Program-made: the position numbers and the translations under genes
Source of the DNA: Rhodothermales bacterium
GTDB taxonomy: Bacteria; Bacteroidota; Rhodothermia; Rhodothermales; UBA10348
Direction: 5' to 3'
Assembly (NCBI GenBank): GCA_030833605.1
Contig: JAURGV010000163.1
Coordinates: forward strand, 1-5,571
DNA: 5,571 bases
The notes under the pieces: generated by a model
Seen by the model: only the letters and a program-made list of their open reading frames with translations
The model's database searches: none
What the model was told of the DNA's origin: nothing
Part shown: in pieces, positions 1 through 5,571 of the stretch
Layout: each line of letters opens with the position of its first letter
How positions within the stretch are numbered: position 1 is the first letter of the stretch

Positions 1-93
1 GAGATGCGTGAGATTACTTCCAATGAAGGCCTGAACAAGAGCCTGAAGCGAGGTTTGCGAGACGCAAAAGCGCAGCGAGGCAAGTTTGTCTGA
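1..93 (+). CDS. C-terminal fragment of probable antitoxin (partial, 5' end outside window)
   Basis: An open frame enters from the left edge and ends at TGA 91-93, giving 30 residues that begin EMREITSNEGLNK and end AKAQRGKFV. The tail is basic and amphipathic (SLKRGLRDAKAQRG), resembling the C-terminal ends of small type II antitoxins that wrap around RelE/ParE toxins. It overlaps the toxin gene by 8 bp, the usual antitoxin-first, translationally coupled order. The DNA-binding N-terminus lies outside the window, so the antitoxin class (RelB, Phd/YefM, ParD or other) cannot be decided. The call rests on position and tail character, not on a recognised domain. Confidence 0.6.
   Translation, partial: EMREITSNEGLNKSLKRGLRDAKAQRGKFV
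75..80 (+). promoter_or_regulatory. Ribosome binding site supporting the TTG start of the toxin
   Basis: GCGAGG lies five bases before TTG 86-88 and inside the antitoxin frame. It is a partial Shine-Dalgarno match. It helps choose TTG as the start, because the toxin frame has no ATG or GTG start near its beginning. Coupling to antitoxin translation may matter more than this site. Confidence 0.4.
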
Positions 94-367
94 GTACCGC
101 ATTTTTGAAACGGAAGAATTCTCGAAGTCACTGGGTAAACTTGAACTCTATGACCAAGGCTTCATCCGGAATAAACTTCAGACATTCATCTACCCGCAAC
201 TCAGAATAGAACCCTGCTTTGGCTCGAATGTCAAAAAACTCCGAGGGTACAATCCTAGTGTATGGCGGTACCGCATTGGTCGATTTAGACTGTTCTACAG
301 TGTAGACCAGAACGAAAGCATCGTCTATATCCTTACCATTGAAAAGCGAAAAGATGCCTATCGGTAA
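86..367 (+). CDS. RelE/ParE-family toxin of a type II toxin-antitoxin module
   Basis: This 93-residue basic protein has the size and pattern of RelE/ParE-superfamily toxins. It has an N-terminal strand (EYRIFETEEF), two helices at about residues 8-35, then the core VKKLRGYNPSVWRYRIGRFR (49-68), the strand LFYSVD, and the ending ILTIEKRKDAYR. Conserved-type features are K50/K51 and R53, the R61-x-R63 and R66-x-R68 pairs on the core strand, and a C-terminal KRKDAY in which R88 and Y92 sit where ribosome-dependent RelE relatives carry catalytic residues. Members either cleave mRNA on the ribosome or poison gyrase; the sequence alone does not decide which. The start is TTG, overlapping the antitoxin stop by 8 bp. 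The TAA stop directly abuts the stop of the convergent propeller gene. The module looks complete and intact apart from the window edge. Confidence 0.85.
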   Translation: MSEYRIFETEEFSKSLGKLELYDQGFIRNKLQTFIYPQLRIEPCFGSNVKKLRGYNPSVWRYRIGRFRLFYSVDQNESIVYILTIEKRKDAYR

Positions 368-3300
368 TCAGTTTACCCATGGCGCTCCCGCTTTAACCAA
401 GGCTTCTTCGAGTCCCTCTAGTGTGTTTTGTAGAGTGCCAAGGGCCAATTCAAATCGTTTGAGGTCATCATTCACAATCTGTAGTTGTTCTTTGTGGGTT
501 TCCGTGGGACCGTAAGTAGACTTGGCGATGCCGATTTCGAGGACGCTTAAGCGGCTACCAACCGTTGGGGCAACCCGTTCGCCCGTTTCTTGTCGTGCTG
601 GGGGCCCATAAACGTCAGCGTTGAGCGCTAATAACGCCTGTTTAGCATCGTACAACGCTTTATCGAGGTCACCTGGATCGACTTGGGTACGGGTTAGGGC
701 AATTTCCATCTTGCTGATGGATTCGCCGGCTTCGGTTAGGGCGGAAGCTAACGACGAGTTTCTTCCTACCGCATCCTCATAGGAACGCCAAAAGGCGGCG
801 ACTTCGGCATGGGTGGCGCCTGGTAAGGCTCCTTCGCGCAAAGGCACTACGTCAAAGGGCTGTCGGGCTGCCATTTCAGTCACCACACCATCTACCCGTT
901 GGCTCATGGACACGGTATACTGACCGGGTTGGGCGAGCAAGCCACTTGCGGATGTCGTTGGTGCCGTTGAGGTTATGGCTTGCACCGATGGATAACGCAG
1001 GTCCCAACTCACGCGGTGAAATCCTTTCGTTACAGGACCCTCCAATCGGCGCACGGTATTGCCTTCGCTGTCGCGAATGGTGAGGATAATGGCGGGATCG
1101 GCCTCGCTGCGCTCGGCCTCTATCGCATCCCACCCCGGCAACGCCACCGATTTACCGGCTTTAACCGCTTCCTTCTCGGCCTCTTGCCTTACTTGCTTTT
1201 CCGTCTTCATGGTATCGCGCAAGTAATAGGTAAACGTGGCACCAAAATCCGGATTGGGAGCTACATAGTGGTGCGAACCTTGGCTTCCGCGGGTATCGTC
1301 GAAGCTCAACATAGGCCGCGGTACGTACCACCACGCGTTGCGCACTTCAAACAGCGTCGCTTCGCTACTTAGTTGCTCGTTCGTCACGTGGCGCAGGGCC
1401 GAATAATCATCCAGCACAAAGAATCCACGGCCAAAGGAAGCCCCAACGAGGTCGTTTTCCCTTTTTTGAATGGCTAGATCCCGAAACGAAATGGTGGGCA
1501 TATCGCCCGTGAGCTTGGTCCACTTTACGCCTCCATCCACGCTAAAGTGAATCCCAAATTCCATGGCGATAAACAGTAAGTTCTTGTTCACATGGTCCTG
1601 AACAATGCGCCATGCAAGCGTTCTTCCGGGAAGGTTCGACCGAATCGAGGTCCACGACCGTCCCCGGTCACTGCTTTTCATCACGTACGGAGCATAATCG
1701 CCATACTTGTGGTTGTCGAGCACCACATAGACCGTGTTCGCATCGTGCAAATCGGCTTTGATGTCGTTTACGAAGGCCGTCGATGGCACGCCCGGCATAG
1801 AACCTACTTCAATTTTGCGCCAGGTTGAACCGCCGTTTTCGGTGACTTGGACCAATCCATCGTCGGTGCCAACGTAAAGCAGCCCTTCCTGTTGGGGGGA
1901 TTCGGACACCGAGGTAATGGTGTTGTACATCGACATCGCGCCTACATCCCAGGCGTTGTCCCAACTTTGCGTCCCTCCCATAATGGGTAGGGTCAGCCGG
2001 TCCTGATCCTTGGTAAGGTCACCGGATATCGCCGTCCAGCTATCGCCCCGGTTTTCGGACTTCCAAAGCCGATGAGAAGCAAAATAGATGCGTGACGGCT
2101 TGTGAGGGCTAACCAAAATGGGGGAATCCCAATTGTAGCGCTCATAGTCTTCATCGGCGCCAGGCTGAGGTTGGATGTCCATGGCTTCCCCGGTGATCAT
2201 ATCGATTCTAGAAAGCGCCCCTTGCTGCCGCTCGGCGTACATAATGTTTGGATTGCCGGGCTCGGTCGCTGGTTGATGCCCATCCCAATCCAGCACGATG
2301 CGCCAGTCCGAGTTTTGAATGCCGTGCACATTGTCGGTTCGCGAAGGCCCGCCTTGCGTGGAGTTGTCCTGCGTTCCACCAAAAATGTTGTAGAACGGAG
2401 CGGAGTCGTCGAGGGCTACTTTGTAAAACTGAGTCACGGGCAGGTTTTCAATGAACCGCCAGGTCTTGGTTAGGTCAAAACTTTCGTACAAGCCGCCATC
2501 AGATCCCACAATCAGGTAATCCGGGTCGTCTTTACGGAAGGCAATGGCATGATTGTCGCCATGTTTTGCGACTTCATTCATGCGAAAGAACGTTTTTCCG
2601 CCATCATCAGAAATCTGGAGGTTGGCATCCATCAAGTACAGCCGCTCAAATTGGTGAGGCGATGCGTACAATTCTTGATAGTAATGAGGCCCTGTAGCTC
2701 CGGCTACGGCATCCGACATTTTGGTCCACGTCGAACCTCTGTCTGCCGAGCGAAACACACCACCCGTTTTGCGATCCAGTTCAATGGCCGCATACACAAT
2801 GTCAGGTTGTTGAGGCGAAACGGCGATACCGATTTTACCCATGTTGGAATCGGGCAGTCCGTTGGTCAATTCCTGCCAGGTCTCTCCCCCGTCGGTGCTT
2901 CGATGAATACCGCTGCCCGGTCCTCCGCCCATGTAGGCGGCCACCGTACGATGACGCTGCCACGTTGCGGCGTACATCCAATCTGGGTTGCGCGGATCCA
3001 AGGCGATATCCGTTACCCCGACCCATTCGTTGTCACCCAACGTTTTTTTCCACGTCGCGCCGCCGTCGGTCGATTTGTAGAGCCCCCGATCGCCGCCTTT
3101 GGACCAGAGCGGCCCTTGTGCAGCTACCCATATCGTGTTGGAATCGGTGGGATGAATCACGATTTCAGAAACGTGTTCAGAGTTGGGAAGGCCCATATTC
3201 TTCCAGTTTTTTCCGCCGTCGTCGCTTCGGTACACCCCGTCTCCGTATCCCATATGACGACCACCTACGTTTTCACCCGTTCCAACCCACACCACGTGCG

Positions 3301-3598
3301 GGTTTTGAGGATCGATGGTCACCGAGCCGGTTGAATACGCACCTTGTCCATCGAAAATGGATTCCCACGTGGTACCCGCGTTTACTGTTTTCCAGACGCC
3401 ACCGGACGAAACCGCCACGTACCAAATCGAATCATCTTCCGGATGAATGGCAATGTCTGAAATACGCCCAGACATGAATCCGGGGCCGATATTGCGAAAT
3501 TTCAACCCGTCAAACGTTTCTGGCACCATGCGATCCTGTGCGAAAGACGAGAAAACAAAAATCAGCGAGAAGGCAAGAAATAGGTAGAATTTTTTCAT
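368..3598 (-). CDS. Secreted VPS10/BNR-type Asp-box beta-propeller protein (often labelled glycosyl hydrolase)
   Basis: This 1076-residue protein starts with a clear signal peptide: MKK, a hydrophobic run at 4-18, and likely cleavage at SSFA|QD after residue 20. No lipobox Cys is present, so it is probably periplasmic or extracellular. About ten Asp boxes (S-x-D-x-G-x-x-W) recur, for example RSDDGGKNW (124-132), KSTDGGATW (175-183), RSTDGGETW (233-241), RSADRGSTW (283-291), KSENRGDSW (513-521), KSSDRGRSW (641-649) and FSVDGGVKW (685-693). They imply two propellers over roughly 30-735. Residues 836-870 (AIILTIRDSEGN, FHRVSWDLRYPS) resemble the FlgD-type Ig-like segment seen near the end of such proteins, followed by a helical tail at about 925-1070. 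No sialidase active site is evident, so the enzymatic label is unsafe; ligand or substrate is unknown. An upstream in-frame ATG at 3784 is rejected because it would bury the signal peptide behind 62 residues. Confidence 0.85.
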   Translation of the reverse strand: MKKFYLFLAFSLIFVFSSFAQDRMVPETFDGLKFRNIGPGFMSGRISDIAIHPEDDSIWYVAVSSGGVWKTVNAGTTWESIFDGQGAYSTGSVTIDPQNPHVVWVGTGENVGGRHMGYGDGVYRSDDGGKNWKNMGLPNSEHVSEIVIHPTDSNTIWVAAQGPLWSKGGDRGLYKSTDGGATWKKTLGDNEWVGVTDIALDPRNPDWMYAATWQRHRTVAAYMGGGPGSGIHRSTDGGETWQELTNGLPDSNMGKIGIAVSPQQPDIVYAAIELDRKTGGVFRSADRGSTWTKMSDAVAGATGPHYYQELYASPHQFERLYLMDANLQISDDGGKTFFRMNEVAKHGDNHAIAFRKDDPDYLIVGSDGGLYESFDLTKTWRFIENLPVTQFYKVALDDSAPFYNIFGGTQDNSTQGGPSRTDNVHGIQNSDWRIVLDWDGHQPATEPGNPNIMYAERQQGALSRIDMITGEAMDIQPQPGADEDYERYNWDSPILVSPHKPSRIYFASHRLWKSENRGDSWTAISGDLTKDQDRLTLPIMGGTQSWDNAWDVGAMSMYNTITSVSESPQQEGLLYVGTDDGLVQVTENGGSTWRKIEVGSMPGVPSTAFVNDIKADLHDANTVYVVLDNHKYGDYAPYVMKSSDRGRSWTSIRSNLPGRTLAWRIVQDHVNKNLLFIAMEFGIHFSVDGGVKWTKLTGDMPTISFRDLAIQKRENDLVGASFGRGFFVLDDYSALRHVTNEQLSSEATLFEVRNAWWYVPRPMLSFDDTRGSQGSHHYVAPNPDFGATFTYYLRDTMKTEKQVRQEAEKEAVKAGKSVALPGWDAIEAERSEADPAIILTIRDSEGNTVRRLEGPVTKGFHRVSWDLRYPSVQAITSTAPTTSASGLLAQPGQYTVSMSQRVDGVVTEMAARQPFDVVPLREGALPGATHAEVAAFWRSYEDAVGRNSSLASALTEAGESISKMEIALTRTQVDPGDLDKALYDAKQALLALNADVYGPPARQETGERVAPTVGSRLSVLEIGIAKSTYGPTETHKEQLQIVNDDLKRFELALGTLQNTLEGLEEALVKAGAPWVN

Positions 3599-3653
3599 TG
3601 CTGCGAGCGGCGATGGTGGGTAGCAAGAACGATCGGGTAAACACCCTGAACCA

Positions 3654-3661
3654 CAAATGTA
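3654..3661 (-). promoter_or_regulatory. Candidate Bacteroidota-type -7 box for the propeller gene
   Basis: Read on the minus strand the bases are TACATTTG, an exact match to the TAnnTTTG -7 consensus of Bacteroidota housekeeping promoters. It lies 55 bp before the ATG at 3598, giving a leader of about 50 nt. A TTTTG occurs upstream (minus strand, 3674-3678), but the 12-bp spacer is too short for the usual -33 element, so support is one-sided. It also argues for the 3598 start over the 3784 one. Confidence 0.35.
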
Positions 3662-3733
3662 ATCACCAAGATGCAAAAGAACCGACTGTTTTAAGGTGCT
3701 GATCACTTCTGAAGGGGTTATTTGGCTGCTCAA

Positions 3734-3756
3734 GAAGTGTCCAATAACAACACTTC
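3734..3756. repeat. Inverted repeat GAAGTGT / ACACTTC in the intergenic region
   Basis: GAAGTGT (3734-3740) and ACACTTC (3750-3756) are perfect 7-bp inverted arms separated by 9 bp. The AAGTG core is shared with the TAAGTGCCA sites to the right, and another CACTTC lies at 3704-3709. It could be a diverged operator or a small hairpin; no T-tract follows, so a terminator is unlikely. Confidence 0.4.
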
Positions 3757-3774
3757 CGGGTATTTCTGTTATCA

Positions 3775-3787
3775 TAAGTGCCATTAT
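3775..3787 (+). promoter_or_regulatory. Operator-like repeat, site 1 (TAAGTGCCATTAT)
   Basis: This is the first of four related sites. The left half TAAGTG and the central C match the palindromic site 2 exactly, while the right half is only a partial match. It shares the 10-mer ATAAGTGCCA (3774-3783) exactly with sites 2 and 3. It sits 19 bp, about two helical turns, from site 2. Confidence 0.5.
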
Positions 3788-3793
3788 TTATTA

Positions 3794-3806
3794 TAAGTGC
3801 CACTTA
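3794..3806 (+). promoter_or_regulatory. Operator-like perfect 13-bp palindrome, site 2 (TAAGTGCCACTTA)
   Basis: TAAGTG and CACTTA are exact reverse complements around a central C, the symmetry expected for a dimeric helix-turn-helix repressor. Of the four sites it is the only perfect palindrome, so it is the best candidate for the consensus. The natural binding partner is the N-terminal winged-helix segment of the adjacent Fic-fold protein; this is inferred from adjacency. Confidence 0.55.
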
Positions 3807-3823
3807 AATAATGTTTAATAGTA

Positions 3824-3854
3824 TTTACTAACTCTTTTTTATGTCGTATTTTAG
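3824..3854 (+). promoter_or_regulatory. Weak candidate promoter for the fic gene
   Basis: TTTA (3824-3827) and TATTTTAG (3847-3854) are separated by 19 bp. They match the Bacteroidota TTTG-N19-TAnnTTTG arrangement with one mismatch in each element. It lies between the two pairs of operator-like sites and about 65 bp before the fic ATG. In such AT-rich DNA near matches are easy to find, so confidence is low. Confidence 0.25.
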
Positions 3855-3906
3855 CATAAATAGCCCTAAATTTAAGCATTGCTACCCGTTTTGGCATATT
3901 AGTTAA

Positions 3907-3919
3907 TAAGTGCCATATA
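3907..3919 (+). promoter_or_regulatory. Operator-like repeat, site 3 (TAAGTGCCATATA)
   Basis: The left half and centre are identical to site 2, and the right half matches the palindrome at four of six positions. It ends two bases before the fic start codon, so a bound protein would block ribosome access or transcript elongation. It overlaps site 4 by 2 bp, with centres 11 bp apart, about one helical turn. Confidence 0.5.
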
Positions 3920-3930
3920 AATGCCACTAA
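3918..3930 (+). promoter_or_regulatory. Operator-like repeat, site 4 (TAAATGCCACTAA), covering the fic start codon
   Basis: It has one mismatch to the palindrome in each half and contains ATG 3921-3923. It forms a tandem pair with site 3, one helical turn away. Because its bases also encode residues 1-3 of the Fic protein, its resemblance could partly be chance; the pairing with site 3 is what supports it. Confidence 0.4.
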
Positions 3931-5285
3931 CCATTCCAAATAGCGATCTATTAGCTTTAACAAGGCTGCTTAATCAGCATCCTAGAGGCCTTACGCTGTC
4001 TGAAATTGATGCCCTTCAAACCCTTGGTTTAACCAAACGAACACTTCAGCGCCGCTTAGCCACGCTTGTCGATTCCGGTGGTATTCGCGGCGAAGGTGAT
4101 AAAAAAGGTCGAAAATACTATCCAATCGATAGCTGGTCAGAAGCCAAAACGGGTGAAAATGAACCGCCTATTGTCCGCGAACATGCCGGAACGCCCAACC
4201 CAAGTTATCTGAGCCATGAATCCGTTCGCATTAGAAACCTGATAACAAGGCCACTCAATCAAAGGAAACCTGTAACGTTTGATCGGCTTTTTTTGGACGA
4301 TTATGATCCGATTCGTGGCGGACTCTTAAATGAAGCGACAAAAGAGCACTTGAGACGCCTGGGTGATCAAAGCAATCAGGGACTTCCGGCTGGAACGTTT
4401 GTGAAACAGATCTACGACCGGCTATTAATTGACCTTTCCTGGAATTCAAGCCGATTGGAAGGCAATACCTACTCTCTTCTCGATACCGAAACGTTACTTC
4501 TGAGGGGAGAAGAAGTGACGGGAAAATCGGCATTAGAAACGCAGATGATTCTCAATCACAAGGGTGCTATTGAGTTATTGGCTGAGCCTAGTGATGCAAT
4601 CGGATTTAACAATTACACGTTGCGAAATCTGCATGCGATCCTTTCTGACAACCTGTTGCCGGATGCCGCGGATGGTGGAAAACTCAGAACCAAGGCCGTA
4701 GGAATCTCTCAATCAACCTACCTCCCCACTGCAATCCCACAGGTTATCGATGAGTGTTTCCAAATCATGTTGCAAAAAGCCGAGGCCATTAAAAACCCAT
4801 TTGAGGCTTCCTTTTTCATCATGGTTTATCTGCCTTATTTACAGCCTTTTGTGGATGTAAATAAGCGTGTCTCTCGACTCGCTGCCAATATTTCGCTGAT
4901 CAAGCATGACTATTGCCCGCTGTCCTTTGTGGATATTGATAAAGAGGACTACCTATACGGCATTCTAGGGGTCTACGAACTTCGACGTATTGACTACCTA
5001 CGGGATGTCTTCGTTTGGGCCTATGAACGGTCTTGCGCTCGCTATTCTGTAATTCGAGAATCCCTGGGAGAACCAGACCAATTCCGGCTTAAATACAGAT
5101 CAGACATCAAGCAACTGGTTTTACAGATCGTCCGAACTGTTGACAATTCAGAACAATTACCTTCAGAAATAGGCAATTATGCAACGGCGCACATTCCAAA
5201 AGTCGATCACATCGCTTTTGAGCAAGCCATCTATGCCGACCTCAAATCGCTACATAGTGGGAATATTGCCAGGTTTGGAGTCTAG
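3921..5285 (+). CDS. Fic-fold protein with N-terminal winged-helix domain and degenerate (His-less) Fic motif
   Basis: This 454-residue protein has three parts. Residues about 8-68 form a winged-helix-like segment (LTLSEIDALQTLGLTKRTLQRRLATL, then a basic wing GDKKGRKYYPI). Residues about 160-370 are a Fic domain. A helical tail follows. The class II inhibitory-type motif [ST]xxxE[GN] is present at 176-181 (SSRLEG). The catalytic site, normally HxFx[DE]GNGRxxR, reads QPFVDVNKRVSR (308-319): the general-base His is Q308 and the first and second Gly are V313 and K315, while F310, D312, N314, R316 and R319 remain. Classical Fic enzymes transfer AMP or phosphate to target hydroxyls; loss of His predicts weak or no such activity, though the VNKR stretch recalls the ANKR of Doc kinases. 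TAA directly precedes the ATG in frame, so 3921 is the earliest start; no Shine-Dalgarno is visible. The flanking operator-like sites suggest autoregulation. Confidence 0.85.
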   Translation: MPLTIPNSDLLALTRLLNQHPRGLTLSEIDALQTLGLTKRTLQRRLATLVDSGGIRGEGDKKGRKYYPIDSWSEAKTGENEPPIVREHAGTPNPSYLSHESVRIRNLITRPLNQRKPVTFDRLFLDDYDPIRGGLLNEATKEHLRRLGDQSNQGLPAGTFVKQIYDRLLIDLSWNSSRLEGNTYSLLDTETLLLRGEEVTGKSALETQMILNHKGAIELLAEPSDAIGFNNYTLRNLHAILSDNLLPDAADGGKLRTKAVGISQSTYLPTAIPQVIDECFQIMLQKAEAIKNPFEASFFIMVYLPYLQPFVDVNKRVSRLAANISLIKHDYCPLSFVDIDKEDYLYGILGVYELRRIDYLRDVFVWAYERSCARYSVIRESLGEPDQFRLKYRSDIKQLVLQIVRTVDNSEQLPSEIGNYATAHIPKVDHIAFEQAIYADLKSLHSGNIARFGV

Positions 5286-5311
5286 CAGGTAGATAGCCCT
5301 TAGAATTTGCA

Positions 5312-5342
5312 TTGGGATCTATTCGATTTCTTAGTAGGTTTG
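5312..5342 (+). promoter_or_regulatory. Candidate Bacteroidota-type promoter of the TolB/peptidase-MA-like gene
   Basis: TTG (5312-5314), a 20-bp spacer and TAGGTTTG (5335-5342), an exact TAnnTTTG box, fit the -33/-7 pattern. The box ends only seven bases before ATG 5350, so transcripts would have almost no leader. Either the mRNA is nearly leaderless or the gene is read mainly from a promoter further upstream, including fic read-through; no terminator hairpin is seen between the two genes. Confidence 0.35.
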
Positions 5343-5349
5343 GAAAAGG

Positions 5350-5571
5350 ATGAAATCGCGGATTTTTACCATAGTCGTGCTCGCTATCGTGTCCCTGGCC
5401 TGGGTCGGGACGGCGAACGCACAATATTTCCGCTATGGCAAAAACAAGGTTCACTACAAGGATCAGGAGTGGTTTTATCTGCAAAGTGAGCACTTTACGG
5501 TGTTCTATTACGAGGATGGCGAGTATCTAGCAGATTTCGCGACCCGGTCGGCGGAAGAAGCGTTCACTTCG
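5350..5571 (+). CDS. Secreted TolB/PD40-type protein with peptidase-MA-like N-terminus (partial, 3' end outside window)
   Basis: The frame stays open for 74 codons to the window edge. It begins with a signal peptide (MKSR, hydrophobic residues 5-20, likely cleavage at ANA|QY after residue 24). The mature start YFRYGKNKVHYKDQEW followed by YLQSEHFTVFYYEDGEYLADFA matches the N-terminal pattern, as I remember it, of large periplasmic proteins of the FCB group that combine a peptidase-MA-like region with TolB/WD40-like (PD40) propeller repeats. The propeller and any catalytic HExxH lie beyond the window, so the family call rests on the N-terminus alone. GGAAAAGG runs directly into the ATG, too close to act as a normal ribosome site. 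The gene follows fic by 64 bp on the same strand. Confidence 0.7.
   Translation, partial: MKSRIFTIVVLAIVSLAWVGTANAQYFRYGKNKVHYKDQEWFYLQSEHFTVFYYEDGEYLADFATRSAEEAFTS

Larger units (their letters stand above)
3599..3920. other. Divergent intergenic control region between propeller gene and fic gene
   Basis: No gene is supported in these 322 bp. The left part holds the propeller-gene leader and a -7-like box. The middle has an inverted repeat at 3734-3756. The right part (about 3770-3920) is strongly AT-rich and holds the repeated TAAGTGCCA sites and the presumed fic promoter. The open frame that runs back on the minus strand to ATG 3784 has no coding character and overlaps these sites. Confidence 0.7.

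Noticed and set aside
363..377. Possible bidirectional terminator between the convergent genes
   Set aside because: The stem is only 5 bp (GGTAA/TTACC) and no T-run follows on either strand.
368..460. Type IX secretion sorting domain at the C-terminus of the propeller protein
   Set aside because: The C-terminus is helical and ends VKAGAPWVN, without the beta-rich tail and terminal Lys/Arg motif of type IX sorting domains.
2549..3334. 261-codon open frame on the plus strand opposite the propeller gene
   Set aside because: It is antisense to repeat-rich coding sequence, has no recognisable domain or ribosome site, and its composition (many Arg, His, Ser, Pro) is that of a reverse-frame shadow. 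The same applies to the other frames at 876-1133, 980-1372, 1592-1828, 2102-2473, 2197-2382, 2248-2454, 2835-3026 and 2965-3477.
3635..3646. GGGT-AAAC-ACCC hairpin near the propeller leader
   Set aside because: A 4-bp stem with a 4-base loop is too short to claim as an attenuator or riboswitch.
3599..3784. 62-codon N-terminal extension of the propeller gene from ATG 3784 on the minus strand
   Set aside because: It would place a strong signal peptide in the middle of the protein, overlaps operator-like site 1 and an AT-rich control region, and a -7-like box lies inside it at 3654-3661. The start at 3598 gives MKKFYLF with a normal cleavage site.
4255..4533. Minus-strand open frame within the Fic gene
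   Set aside because: It lies wholly within the well-supported Fic domain coding region on the other strand and shows no domain or start signal.
5242..5493. Open frames on both strands at the right end (minus 5242-5493, plus 5307-5489)
   Set aside because: Both overlap the frame beginning at ATG 5350, which has a clear signal peptide and a family-like mature N-terminus and stays open to the window edge.

Overview
The window looks like chromosomal DNA from a member of the Bacteroidota/Rhodothermota/Balneolota (FCB) group. The reasons are indirect. There is a very large secreted Asp-box (VPS10/BNR-type) beta-propeller protein and the start of a secreted TolB/peptidase-MA-like protein, both types common in that group. 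Several starts lack a clear Shine-Dalgarno sequence, and two TAnnTTTG-like -7 boxes sit upstream of genes. Genus cannot be read from this sequence. There are no tRNAs, rRNAs, insertion sequences or CRISPR arrays.

Layout. (1) 1-367, plus strand: the C-terminal tail of a probable antitoxin, overlapping by 8 bp a complete RelE/ParE-family toxin that starts with TTG. (2) 368-3598, minus strand: a 1076-residue secreted protein with about ten Asp-box repeats, convergent with the toxin and with directly abutting stop codons. (3) 3599-3920: a 322-bp divergent control region, AT-rich on the right. It carries four copies of a TAAGTGCCA motif, one of them a perfect 13-bp palindrome and one covering the fic start codon. 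(4) 3921-5285, plus strand: a Fic-fold protein with an N-terminal winged-helix-like segment, an intact class II inhibitory-type motif and a degenerate catalytic motif (QPFVDVNKRVSR) in which the catalytic His is Gln. (5) 5350-5571, plus strand: the N-terminus of a secreted TolB/peptidase-MA-like protein, cut by the window end.

How they work together. The toxin and antitoxin form one operon. The Fic protein probably binds the TAAGTGCCA sites through its own N-terminal helix-turn-helix and so controls its own promoter, perhaps also the divergent propeller gene; this is inference. The two secreted proteins have no visible functional link to the Fic protein. The most interesting item is the pairing of a His-less Fic domain with a DNA-binding-like domain and a cluster of repeated palindromic sites, which suggests a regulator or sensor built on a Fic scaffold rather than a classical AMPylating enzyme.
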